In this document: positions 1 to 6,648 of the stretch, one piece after another
How the letters are laid out: the number at the start of each line of letters is the position of its first letter
Numbering within the stretch: position 1 is the stretch's first letter
Origin: Oscillospiraceae bacterium
Lineage (GTDB): Bacteria; Bacillota; Clostridia; Oscillospirales; CAG-272
Reading direction: 5' to 3'
Assembly (NCBI GenBank): GCA_015064315.1
Contig: SVSL01000014.1
Coordinates: 1-35,468, forward strand
Length of the DNA: 35,468 nt
Translations under genes and position numbers: made by a program
Notes under the pieces: model-generated
What the model saw: only the letters and a program-made list of their open reading frames with translations
Databases searched by the model: none
Told to the model about the DNA's origin: nothing

Positions 1-32
1 ATCGTGTTTTGGCTTTTTAATGATATGAGAAC

Positions 33-60
33 CCGGACAGACCTTGAAAATCTGTCCGGG
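33..60. repeat. Inverted repeat / hairpin
   Basis: CCCGGACAGA (33-42) and TCTGTCCGGG (51-60) form a perfect 10-bp stem with an 8-base loop. There is no T-run of note on either side, so it is not a textbook terminator. It lies about 90 bases past the stop of the minus-strand esterase gene and could still end or stabilise that transcript. Confidence 0.6.
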
Positions 61-75
61 ATACTTATTTGTTTA

Positions 76-118
76 TAGCGGAGCAATTATTAAGCAACCG
101 GCTATAATTTCTCCGCTA
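76..118. repeat. Inverted repeat
   Basis: TAGCGGAG (76-83) pairs with CTCCGCTA (111-118) around a 27-base AT-rich loop. On the minus strand it directly follows the esterase gene. Role unknown; possibly part of the 3' end of that mRNA. Confidence 0.35.
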
Positions 119-150
119 ATTTTGCACAACCTTTGCAGGATCTTTTTTAT

Positions 151-1164
151 TTAGTCAAAGGAATAACCGATCTTTTTGATGAGATGCGGGATGATTTTGC
201 GGTAAATATTTGCGGCGTAGATATCAAAGCCCAAATTGTTGGGATGGAGACGGTTATCGCCAAAGAAATCGGTATTGTGCGGGATAAGATCCCAACCGCG
301 AATCACGGTTACGTTGGGGAAGTGCTCGGCATTTTTGAGGATCTGGGCGTAGATCTCGGTAGCGGGGGCGCCGAAGGGCGTTTCCACGTTGTAATCCGAT
401 CTCCAAGAAGGGGTAATGACAAAAATCGGCTTGTCGGGATAAAAATCGGTCAGCTTCTGCAGAACAGAGGTGCAATTTTCATCAAACTCTTCCTTGGTGC
501 AATGCTTCCAGTCGTTGGTTCCGTAGGCAACGGTGATCCAGTCGGGCTCCTCGGCGGTCTTTTCGCAAACCACAGGAGGATAGAAGTGCTCTCCTGCAAC
601 CGCCTTGTTGATGATATCGGCGTTCAGCATTGCTGCAAGACGGGGAGCATAAGAGAAAGAGGGGGTGGATGCGGCACCGCCGTGGGTCAAGGAATCTCCG
701 TACGTCAGCATTTTGTACTTACGGCTTGCCGCCTCAAAGCTTGCTCCGTCCGCGATCGCAACGTTGGCTACCATGACGTAAGCGCTATAGGGGAAATAAA
801 TCTCCACAAGCTTTTCTCCCTTGGAAAGCGGAATATACAGGTGTCCCGAGCGAACGTACTGGAGCTCGATCTTTACGGTTCTGCAAAGCGCTCCGTTTTC
901 GTATACGTCAAAAACAGGCGTTGAAAGATTATTTTCCGCTCCGTTGGAAAAATCAAATTCAAGAAACTCCGAATCGGTACGGAGCGCCCATCTGACGGAG
1001 GCGCTTTGAAGTGTCGCATTGTAAAACGAGGGCTTTCTGGGATGGTTGACGTAGGACGCTTGCTCTGCCTCGGTGAATCTCAAAAAATGATAATATCCGT
1101 TCTTCACGTCGATGCGAGCGATTCCCTTGGTCATAGCTCGAACTTGTTGATCATTTAAAAGCAT
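151..1164 (-). CDS. SGNH/GDSL-type esterase (paralogue 1)
   Basis: A 337-residue predicted hydrolase with no signal peptide, so probably cytoplasmic. Residues 1-145 look like a beta-rich N-terminal domain. The SGNH catalytic domain follows with block I GDSLTHG (nucleophile Ser158), a Gly in block II (AVAGE, about 191), block III GTND (215-218), and a C-terminal D303...H307 in a DNRLHPN motif. The Asp-His spacing is one residue longer than the usual DxxH. The family removes acyl groups, often acetyl, from sugars; the substrate here is not known. It is a clear paralogue of the upstream gene, sharing the start MLLNDQQ and the segment IPLSKGEKLVEIYFPY. It lies 27 bases after that gene, in the same minus-strand run behind an AraC regulator. 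Family call is firm, substrate open. Confidence 0.85.
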   Translation of the reverse strand: MLLNDQQVRAMTKGIARIDVKNGYYHFLRFTEAEQASYVNHPRKPSFYNATLQSASVRWALRTDSEFLEFDFSNGAENNLSTPVFDVYENGALCRTVKIELQYVRSGHLYIPLSKGEKLVEIYFPYSAYVMVANVAIADGASFEAASRKYKMLTYGDSLTHGGAASTPSFSYAPRLAAMLNADIINKAVAGEHFYPPVVCEKTAEEPDWITVAYGTNDWKHCTKEEFDENCTSVLQKLTDFYPDKPIFVITPSWRSDYNVETPFGAPATEIYAQILKNAEHFPNVTVIRGWDLIPHNTDFFGDNRLHPNNLGFDIYAANIYRKIIPHLIKKIGYSFD

Positions 1165-1191
1165 ATTCGTATCCTCTTTTTGTTTTTTGTT

Positions 1192-2214
1192 TCATGAAAA
1201 GGTGTAGCCGATTTTTTCGATCAGATGAGGAATCAGCTCGCGGTAAAGGTTTGCGGTATAAACCTCAAAGCCGAAATCGTTGGGATGCAAGCGATGGTCT
1301 GCGAAGAATTCCGTCTTTTTGTGAGGAACCATATTCCAGCCTCTCAAAACGGTTACGTTGTCATATTCCGCAACCAGCTTTCGAATGGCGGAATCAATTT
1401 CAGAGGTGGGGGCGCCGTAGGGCGTTTCAGTATCACAGTCGGCTCTCCACGTGGGGGTAATAACAAAGATAGGAGTATTGGGGTAGAGCTTTACAAGACG
1501 CGCAAAAAATTCGCTGCATTTTTCATCAAACAATTCCTTTGTGCGATGCTTCCAGTCATTGGTGCCGTAAGCAACCGTAATCCAGTCCGGTGTTTCTTCG
1601 GCGGGCTCTTCGATCAGCTCAGGAAAAAACTCCTCGCCTCCAATGCCCTTGTTGGTGATATCCGCATTCAAAAGTCTGGCAACTGCCACGGCATAAGAAA
1701 ACGAGGGTCGATCCGAGCTGGAGCCATGGGTAATGGAGTCTCCGTATGCAATCATTTTATAACGTCTGGAGACGGGGGCAAAGGTTGCACCGTCAGCCAA
1801 CTCTATATTGGCAATCTCGGCACGGGCATTGTAGGGGAAATAGATCTCCACCAGCTTCTCACCCTTGGAAAGGGGAATGTTCACGTGTGCCCGAGGAATG
1901 AATTTATAAGGCACCTCTACCTGCTTGACCATTGCACCGTCCTCATAAACGTCAAATCTTCCGGGCGCAACACAGGGAGTGCCGCAGGAAACGTCAAACG
2001 CGATGTAATCCGAATCGGTTTTCAGAGCGAAGCGTACACCGGCGGGCTTAAAGGTGCTGCTGTAAAAGGTTTTGGCTTTTGCTTCATTGGGATGATTGGC
2101 ATAGGCATTTTCCTCAAGCTGCGTAAAGCGCAAGAATTTATACCAACCGTTTTCCTCTTTGATGCGGGCGGCGCCCTTGGTCATGGATCTGATTTGTTGA
2201 TCATTTAACAGCAT
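1192..2214 (-). CDS. SGNH/GDSL-type esterase (paralogue 2)
   Basis: A 340-residue paralogue of the next gene downstream, with the same architecture. A beta-rich N-terminal region (about 1-150) is followed by an SGNH domain with GDSITHG (Ser160), GGEEF as block II, YGTND as block III and ADHRLHPN carrying the C-terminal Asp and His. The largest difference is an insertion in the N-terminal domain (CGTPCVAPG), which may change substrate or partner. It sits 29 bases after the AraC gene and 27 bases before paralogue 1, so the three genes are very likely one operon. Probable role is deacylation of an oligosaccharide used through this locus. The tandem duplication suggests two differently substituted substrates; that is inference. 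Confidence 0.85.
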   Translation of the reverse strand: MLLNDQQIRSMTKGAARIKEENGWYKFLRFTQLEENAYANHPNEAKAKTFYSSTFKPAGVRFALKTDSDYIAFDVSCGTPCVAPGRFDVYEDGAMVKQVEVPYKFIPRAHVNIPLSKGEKLVEIYFPYNARAEIANIELADGATFAPVSRRYKMIAYGDSITHGSSSDRPSFSYAVAVARLLNADITNKGIGGEEFFPELIEEPAEETPDWITVAYGTNDWKHRTKELFDEKCSEFFARLVKLYPNTPIFVITPTWRADCDTETPYGAPTSEIDSAIRKLVAEYDNVTVLRGWNMVPHKKTEFFADHRLHPNDFGFEVYTANLYRELIPHLIEKIGYTFS

Positions 2215-2243
2215 AATAATATCCTTTCCGATTCTTTACCGTC

Positions 2244-3155
2244 TTATTTTTTTGAAATTGGCTCGGCTTCGGCGATCAAGCGATGACGCTTTTGATATTC
2301 TCCCGGAGTGAGCGAATAGGTCTTTTTAAAAACGCGGTCAAAGTAATACAGGCTGGAAAATCCAACCGCATACGCTACCTCGCTGACTGATAGCGAATGG
2401 AATGTGAGAAGCTCCAAGGATTTGCGTAGCTTGATCTCGTTGATGTAGTGGGTCACGGTTACTCCAAACTGCTCGCGGAAGAGGCGCATAATATATTGCT
2501 TGGAAAGTGAAAAGTGATTTGCCAGCGACTGCAGCGAGATCTGAGAGGTATAGTTTTCTTCGATGTATCTGGTGATCTTAATCAGGGTAGGGGAAAGGTT
2601 TTTGGTATCCAGCAGCTGCTCTCCCGTAGTGGAGGCAAGGGAAATAAGAACCTTGAAAAAGGAATTGAGCAGTCGCATACGGTCAAGCGGAGAGCTTCCT
2701 TGACGGAATTCGGCACATCTCGAAATACGATACTGCAAGCTTTTGGTACGGTCCCCGTGCCATGCGGTATCAGCGATATAAAGGCACTCGCGAGCGGGAA
2801 CGTCATAATCTTGATTTCTCGCCCTTTTCTGCGCCTCCACATCCTCCTTCAGCGCGTCTATGACCTCTTTTTCCAAGACCTCCTCAAGAGGCTCGGCACA
2901 CTTGAAATGGGCGTAATAATAGTCGCAATCCTCTCCAACGGTTGCGGTGTAGGGAACTCCCGCAGGAATCAGCAGATGCATTCCCGCAGTCAGCTTGATG
3001 CGATGGGAATAAAAATCGTAGGTGAACTCTCCCGATAGCACAAAGATCAGAACGTCCCACTTGTGCTCATAGGAATCCGACCATCCGCTGCGGTATCGGA
3101 GATGTCCGATCTTGCGCACGTCGGGAATCTTTTGCATGGATACGCGATAGAACAT
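2244..3155 (-). CDS. AraC-family transcriptional regulator
   Basis: A 303-residue regulator. The N-terminal part (about 1-110) has the cupin-like sensor pattern, with a PAGVPYTATVGEDCDYYYAHF segment of the sugar-sensing AraC type. Residues about 190-295 form the double helix-turn-helix domain, recognisable by ISLQSLANHFSLSKQYIMRLF and the second-helix signature VSEVAYAVGFSSLYYFDRVFK. The start is set by a GGAGGG site at 3161-3166. The gene is divergent from the DUF6259-like gene with 189 bases between them, and each side has its own consensus promoter. It most likely controls both the esterase operon and the glycosidase-cupin pair in response to a sugar. The ligand cannot be read from sequence. 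Confidence 0.88.
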   Translation of the reverse strand: MFYRVSMQKIPDVRKIGHLRYRSGWSDSYEHKWDVLIFVLSGEFTYDFYSHRIKLTAGMHLLIPAGVPYTATVGEDCDYYYAHFKCAEPLEEVLEKEVIDALKEDVEAQKRARNQDYDVPARECLYIADTAWHGDRTKSLQYRISRCAEFRQGSSPLDRMRLLNSFFKVLISLASTTGEQLLDTKNLSPTLIKITRYIEENYTSQISLQSLANHFSLSKQYIMRLFREQFGVTVTHYINEIKLRKSLELLTFHSLSVSEVAYAVGFSSLYYFDRVFKKTYSLTPGEYQKRHRLIAEAEPISKK

Positions 3156-3190
3156 CCCATCCCTCCTGTTTGCATCTGTTTTCCTATCAT

Positions 3191-3219
3191 ATTATACACT
3201 TTCGAGCCTTTTTTGTCAA
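3191..3219 (-). promoter_or_regulatory. Promoter for araC-type regulator and esterases
   Basis: On the minus strand TTGACA (3214-3219) and TATAAT (3191-3196) are separated by exactly 17 bases, 36 bases upstream of the regulator start. Confidence 0.8.
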
Positions 3220-3272
3220 TCAAAAAATTAAAAAAAGATTCATATTGTGCAAAAATATGTATTCTGTGTGTA

Positions 3273-3301
3273 TTGACAGATTTTTGAAAAAAAGGTACAA
3301 T
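3273..3301 (+). promoter_or_regulatory. Promoter for the DUF6259-like gene
   Basis: TTGACA (3273-3278), 17-base spacer, TACAAT (3296-3301), followed 44 bases later by the likely start codon. The two divergent promoters are about 53 bases apart, so one bound regulator could touch both. Confidence 0.75.
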
Positions 3302-3344
3302 AAAGTACGGAATCAAAAGATCAAAACAGGAGATGCTTAAAGCT

Positions 3345-5321
3345 ATGAAAAACAAATTGAATTTTTCGGTAAATTCGGATGCCAACCGCGTTGCGTGGAG
3401 CTGTGAAGGTACACCCTTGTGCAACCGCCCCGATGCGGATTTCTGGCGCATGATGGCGGACGACGGTTATTATTTGGATATGCAGATCAAGTCTTCCCAG
3501 CAAAAGGGAAGCGTAACCGTGCGTGATAACGTGACCGAGATCCATTATGAGAATGTTGTGACCGATTCGGGACGTGTTCTTAATATTGAACTGACCCTGA
3601 CCGTGACTCGGCTGGAGGACCGTTTGGTATTTGGCAGTAAGATCGACAATCACGACGAGAAAGCAAGAGCGGATGAGCTTCAGTATCCTTATTTTGAGGT
3701 TACGCAGCTTTGCGGAAAGCGGGAGAATGATATTCTGCTTCGTCCCAACGGATTGGGAGAACGGATCGAAAATCCTTGGGCGTTCATCAAGGGCTCTCAC
3801 ACCGAATATATGGCGGCAGATTACCAGGATGTTAAGATGGAGCTTCCATATCCCCGTCCTGCAACCATGAGCTGGTTCGGATTACAGTCCGGAGAGCATT
3901 TTATTTACATGGGTCGTCACGATGCGCGTACACGCCTTTGCTGTCTGCTCAATTCGGTAGCTCCCCGAGGCGCCCAAACCGAATATCTGGCATCCTCCAT
4001 TTGTCACTATCCCTTTGTCCGTCCGGAGGAATCCTTGGAGCTTCCTCCCGTTGTTATGACCCTGCAGGTAGGCGACTGGAGAATCGGCTCGGATATTTAC
4101 GGGGAATTTGCCCGTTCTACCTTCTATCATCCCATCAAGCCCCGTGAGTGGGTTCAGAATATGACCGGTTGGCAGAGAATCATTCTCCGCCATCAGTACG
4201 GGGAGGTCTTTTGGAAATTCGAGGATCTTCCGCAGCTTTATCTTGACGGAAAGGAATCCGGACTTGATACTCTGATGGTCTTTGGCTGGTGGAAGGGAAG
4301 ATTTGACAACGGATACCCCCACTACGAGGTGGACGAGGAGCTTGGCGGCGAGGAAGGACTTCGCAATGCCATTGCCAAGATCAAGTCGATAGGCGGCAAC
4401 GTCATCCTTTACAACAACGGTATTCTCATCGATAAAAAGTCGGATTTCTACAAGGAGCACGCCGCTGAGGCTGCCCGTATCGACATTGACGGAAACGAGT
4501 ACACGGATCACTATAAGTTCTCAAACAACGGTACGGTTTTGACCAATTACGGATACAAGACCTTTGTAGATGCCTGCCAGGCAAGCACCGCATGGCGTGA
4601 CGTGATGATCAAGAACGGCAAGCAGAAGCTTTCCTTTGATCCCAGCTCGATCTTCTATGATCAGATCGGCGGCCGTTGCTATCTCTGCTTCAATCCCGCA
4701 CACCGCCATGGATACAGACCCGATGACGAGATGGTTTACAGACGCTCGAATCTGCAGGAGATCCGCACTTTGCTGGGACCCGATCAAGCGCTGGGAACCG
4801 AGGTGACCAACGATTCGGTCGCAGGTGAGGTAGATTATCTCCACGGCTCGGATTTTGGCACCAGCTACTATTTCAAAAAGCGTGGATATGCCCCCGACCG
4901 TCACTTTGTGGCAATGTTCCGCCGAACCTTCCCCGAGATCGTTATGAGCAACCGTCATATGCATGACGACGGACCTTTGTTCTACGAGGCAATGAACCAT
5001 GCCTTTGTCAGCGGTCTGCGCTATGACGTTGCTATCTACCGCAGCCGTAAGATCGGCGTTAAGCAGATGCCCAAATACGCAAGCTATCTCAGCGAGCTGT
5101 TGGCGCTCAAGGAAAAATATCATAAGTATTTCTATCACGGAAAATTCGTTTGCAATACCGATCTTGACCTGCCTGCTTGCATCACCTGCCACGAGTATGA
5201 ATCGGAGGACGGCGGCAGAATGTTTGCCATCTGGAACCGATCCGAAGAGCCTATCACGCTGTCGATTCTGGGTAAAGCGGTTTCGATTGATGCCAACCGC
5301 GTGAACTGTGTGGAGGTGTGA
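3345..5321 (+). CDS. Putative glycoside hydrolase-like protein (DUF6259-like)
   Basis: About 658 residues. The ATG at 3333 is fused to the AGGAG site (3328-3332), so the ATG at 3345, 12 bases after it, is the better start. The N-terminal about 250 residues are beta-rich, like the super-sandwich domain of several glycosidases. The centre looks like a TIM barrel (FGWWKGRFDNGYPHYEVDEELGGEEGL...). Acidic residues in FYDQIGGRC and LGTEVTNDS are candidate nucleophile and acid/base. I recognise the general pattern of DUF6259 proteins found next to sugar genes, but no exact glycosidase family. No signal peptide is visible, so it probably acts on imported oligosaccharides. It is followed immediately by the cupin gene and is divergent from the AraC gene. 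Confidence 0.65.
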   Translation: MKNKLNFSVNSDANRVAWSCEGTPLCNRPDADFWRMMADDGYYLDMQIKSSQQKGSVTVRDNVTEIHYENVVTDSGRVLNIELTLTVTRLEDRLVFGSKIDNHDEKARADELQYPYFEVTQLCGKRENDILLRPNGLGERIENPWAFIKGSHTEYMAADYQDVKMELPYPRPATMSWFGLQSGEHFIYMGRHDARTRLCCLLNSVAPRGAQTEYLASSICHYPFVRPEESLELPPVVMTLQVGDWRIGSDIYGEFARSTFYHPIKPREWVQNMTGWQRIILRHQYGEVFWKFEDLPQLYLDGKESGLDTLMVFGWWKGRFDNGYPHYEVDEELGGEEGLRNAIAKIKSIGGNVILYNNGILIDKKSDFYKEHAAEAARIDIDGNEYTDHYKFSNNGTVLTNYGYKTFVDACQASTAWRDVMIKNGKQKLSFDPSSIFYDQIGGRCYLCFNPAHRHGYRPDDEMVYRRSNLQEIRTLLGPDQALGTEVTNDSVAGEVDYLHGSDFGTSYYFKKRGYAPDRHFVAMFRRTFPEIVMSNRHMHDDGPLFYEAMNHAFVSGLRYDVAIYRSRKIGVKQMPKYASYLSELLALKEKYHKYFYHGKFVCNTDLDLPACITCHEYESEDGGRMFAIWNRSEEPITLSILGKAVSIDANRVNCVEV

Positions 5322-5323
5322 AC

Positions 5324-5686
5324 GTGGAAAATAACGCAAATTACATTCCCTGGGGGCTTGAGATCAAGGAATACAACGGAGAGGGCTACAACCGCACCCA
5401 CACCTACGGCGCGTGGTGCGTGGCATTCCTCAACCATGCCGATCGCTTTGAGAACACCGCCTATCTGGAGCGTCACTTGCTGACAGACGAGGTCTTTGTT
5501 CTTCTGCGTGGCCGGGCAGAGCTTCTCATTGGAGAGAAGGGTGAGACGGTTGCCATGGAACAGGGTAAGATCTACAATGTCAAGGCAGGCGTGTGGCATA
5601 ACATCCGCGTCAGCCGCGACGCCAAGGTTTTGGTGGTGGAGAACAGCGATACGGGAAAAGAGAATAGTGAGTATCTTTATCTTTAA
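5324..5686 (+). CDS. Small cupin-domain protein
   Basis: 120 residues from a GTG start at 5324, chosen because GGAGG at 5312-5316 lies 7 bases upstream; a GTG at 5318 is too close to that site. The gene begins 2 bases after the glycosidase-like gene ends, so translation is probably coupled. The sequence fits a single cupin barrel: LTDEVFVLLRGRAELLIGE is cupin motif 1-like, and GKIYNVKAGVWHNIRVS is motif 2-like with a His suited to metal binding. Such proteins are sugar-binding or sugar-isomerase-like, or of unknown function. Its place in this locus suggests handling of the released sugar, but no activity can be named. Confidence 0.7.
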   Translation: MENNANYIPWGLEIKEYNGEGYNRTHTYGAWCVAFLNHADRFENTAYLERHLLTDEVFVLLRGRAELLIGEKGETVAMEQGKIYNVKAGVWHNIRVSRDAKVLVVENSDTGKENSEYLYL

Positions 5687-5700
5687 TTTGGGAAAAGAAC

Positions 5701-5729
5701 TTGATTTTTTCTTAAATATGTGATATAAT
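5701..5729 (+). promoter_or_regulatory. Promoter of the split tRNA-Arg locus
   Basis: TTGATT (5701-5706), 17-base spacer, TATAAT (5724-5729) with an extended -10 TG. It lies 37 bases upstream of the tRNA 5' half. No other promoter is evident before the intact tRNA at 5946, so this one probably now drives that gene by read-through. Confidence 0.7.
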
Positions 5730-5733
5730 AGGG

Positions 5734-5760
5734 ATCGGATCACCGCATAGGTGATCCGAT
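5734..5760 (+). repeat. Hairpin at the 5' end of the tRNA transcript
   Basis: ATCGGATCACC (5734-5744) and GGTGATCCGAT (5750-5760) form a perfect 11-bp stem with a 5-base loop. It starts within a few bases of the expected transcription start and lacks a T-run, so it looks like a 5' leader hairpin and not a terminator. Confidence 0.6.
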
Positions 5761-5766
5761 ACTCTT

Positions 5767-5815
5767 GCCTGCATAGTTAAATGGATATAATAGCCCCCTC
5801 CTAAAGGGTAGTTAT
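5767..5815 (+). pseudogene. 5' half of a split tRNA-Arg(CCT)
   Basis: This stretch matches 44 of 49 bases of the intact tRNA-Arg at 5946: acceptor 5' strand GCCTGCA, D-arm, and anticodon arm with CTCCTAA. Similarity stops at 5815, before the T-arm. Its own 3' continuation leaves a mismatch in the anticodon stem and has no acceptor partner. The partner is found at 7074-7118: GCCTGCA pairs with TGCGGGT, and the anticodon stem strand GCCCC pairs with GGGGT. The two pieces are therefore halves of one former gene, separated by an inserted islet. Confidence 0.8.
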
Positions 5816-5945
5816 ATCCGAAAGGATAGATCGAAACCCCATCGGGATAGACTCAAACACTACAATGCTTTTGTGTCCTAAATCTCCCAAACGCAGTTTT
5901 GTACACCCTTTGTACACCCAAGCGAAAATCACAATTTAATAGCAC
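5816..5945. other. Islet left end with possible integrase-tail remnant
   Basis: No gene is visible here. On the minus strand, bases 5945-5860 can be read in frame as a short tail containing LGVQRVYKT. The DNA motif GTACACCC appears twice (5899-5906 and 5909-5916). A near-identical doublet occurs at 6920-6938. This resembles the last codons of tyrosine-recombinase genes that abut tRNA attachment sites, but no catalytic part is left. Low confidence. Confidence 0.3.
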
Positions 5946-6020
5946 GCCTCCATAGTTAAATGGATATAATAAACCCCTCCTAAGGGTTAGTTATGGGTTC
6001 GATTCCCGTTGGGGGTGCCA
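5946..6020 (+). tRNA. tRNA-Arg(CCT), intact
   Basis: A full cloverleaf of 75 bases with encoded CCA (6018-6020). The acceptor stem is GCCTCCA (5946-5952) with TGGGGGT (6010-6016). The anticodon stem is AACCC/GGGTT with loop CTCCTAA and anticodon CCT at 5979-5981. The T-arm is ATGGG-TTCGATT-CCCGT. D-arm and anticodon loop closely resemble the E. coli CCT arginine tRNA. It decodes AGG. It sits inside the islet and appears to replace the tRNA that the islet split. It has its own terminator but no clear promoter of its own. Confidence 0.93.
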
Positions 6021-6021
6021 C

Positions 6022-6057
6022 AAGCGGTCTATGAGGATATTTGTAGACCGCTTTTTT
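6022..6057 (+). terminator. Terminator of tRNA-Arg
   Basis: AAGCGGTCTA (6022-6031) pairs with TAGACCGCTT (6044-6053), followed by a T-run to 6057. It begins 2 bases after the CCA. Confidence 0.85.
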
Positions 6058-6082
6058 ATAAGTATAACGGAAGCTATCGTAA

Positions 6083-6205
6083 GGCTCCCTTGTGTAAAGG
6101 GAGCTCCCGACGGAGTCGGGTGAGGGATTGTACTGAACGAAAACCTAATTTTTACAATCCCTCCGTCACGGCAAGCCGTGCCACCTCCCTTTACACAAGG
6201 GAGGC
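6083..6205. mobile_element. MITE-like inverted-repeat element
   Basis: The left end (6083-6103) and right end (6185-6205) are 21-base inverted repeats with one mismatch. Each is itself a small palindrome, CTCCCTT...AAGGGAG. The inner part repeats the pattern: GAGGGATTGT (6122-6131) is inverted as ACAATCCCTC (6154-6163), and CACGGCAAGCCGTG is a local hairpin. There is no ORF. Elements with these ends are familiar to me as high-copy repeats in gut Clostridia; copy number in this genome cannot be checked here. Confidence 0.7.
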
Positions 6206-6233
6206 TGTTATGGTGCGTTGCTAAACTAATAAT

Positions 6234-6257
6234 CGCAAGGTGGGTATCCCACTTGCG
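6234..6257. repeat. Hairpin with one bulged G
   Basis: CGCAAG-G-TGGG (6234-6244) pairs with CCCACTTGCG (6248-6257) across a 3-base loop: 10 pairs with one bulge. No T-run. Part of a run of inverted repeats between the MITE-like element and the RNA promoter. Confidence 0.55.
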
Positions 6258-6266
6258 AAATACATA

Positions 6267-6309
6267 GTAGGTGTGCAATTTGCCTCGATGATGGCAATTT
6301 GTACCCTAC
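6267..6309. repeat. Long imperfect hairpin
   Basis: GTAGG...GCAATTTGCC (6267-6288) folds against GGCAATTTGTAC...CCTAC (6293-6309) with one bulge and one mismatch. It resembles another short palindromic repeat type common in gut Firmicutes genomes. No coding content. Confidence 0.45.
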
Positions 6310-6321
6310 GCTTATCCTGTT

Positions 6322-6343
6322 CCCTAAAATTGCATTTTTAGGG
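6322..6343. repeat. Short AT-rich hairpin
   Basis: CCCTAAAA (6322-6329) pairs with TTTTAGGG (6336-6343). It ends 30 bases upstream of the -35 box of the RNA promoter, so it may end transcription arriving from upstream. The T-run is on the stem side only. Confidence 0.4.
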
Positions 6344-6373
6344 GATGTTCTCCCTTAAATTTGTGTGTTCTAA

Positions 6374-6402
6374 TTGACTTTTTTCATTGATTGTGTTATA
6401 AT
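6374..6402 (+). promoter_or_regulatory. Promoter of the folded islet RNA
   Basis: TTGACT (6374-6379), 17-base spacer, TATAAT (6397-6402). The expected start, 6-8 bases later, falls exactly on the first base of the long helix beginning at 6409. Confidence 0.85.
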
Positions 6403-6408
6403 GGTACT

Positions 6409-6624
6409 TGCGAAACAAACTAAATAACAGAAATAGGGGTATTTTCTTTTGATGGGAATACTATACCCTTTTTTCGCCGACTCTATTTTTAGAATTTGGT
6501 AAAAGCGCAAATTCCATTTAGTAGAGTTGGCAAGGATAACATCCCCATTCTGTTAAAGTTTGTTTCGCAGCAATCGGGGTTTGCGTTTTTCGGTGCGTAT
6601 GACTTCGGTTGTGCGCACTTTTTT
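6409..6624 (+). ncRNA. Unclassified structured RNA or leader, about 216 nt
   Basis: The RNA starts at a near-consensus promoter and ends in a strong terminator. Its ends close on each other: TGCGAAACAAACT (6409-6421) pairs perfectly with AGTTTGTTTCGCA (6557-6569). The helix continues as TAACAGAA/TTCTGTTA (6425-6432/6548-6555) and GGG/CCC (6436-6438/6544-6546). Inside are two arms. One is 6439-6461, GTATTTTC against GGGAATAC. The other is 6476-6531, GCCGACTCTA against TAGAGTTGGC, topped by GAATTTG/CAAATTC. The terminator at 6593-6624 follows. I know no class with this sequence. A long closed rod with an internal bubble recalls 6S RNA, and a riboswitch-like leader for the next gene is equally possible. 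Confidence 0.7.
6593..6624 (+). terminator. Terminator with UUCG tetraloop
   Basis: GTGCGTATGAC (6593-6603) pairs with GTTGTGCGCAC (6608-6618): 11 pairs, three of them G-U, closed by a C(UUCG)G tetraloop and followed by six T. It lies between the RNA promoter and the ORF at 6649, so it either ends a stand-alone RNA or acts as an attenuator for that ORF. Confidence 0.85.
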
Positions 6625-6648
6625 AATTTAACAATGGAGGATGTAAAA

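Noticed and set aside
5816-5850. Possible inverted T-arm (GATCGAAACCCC) beside the tRNA 5' half
   Set aside because: The resemblance is short, lies in reverse orientation and forms no T-stem; it is probably chance.
6409-6569. Retron-like reading of the folded RNA, because its two ends are inverted repeats
   Set aside because: No reverse transcriptase gene lies anywhere in the window, and the following ORF is a small membrane protein.
6496-6648. N-terminal extension of the 88-residue islet protein back to 6496
   Set aside because: That stretch is part of the paired arms and the UUCG terminator of the RNA, and the GGAGG site supports the start at 6649.
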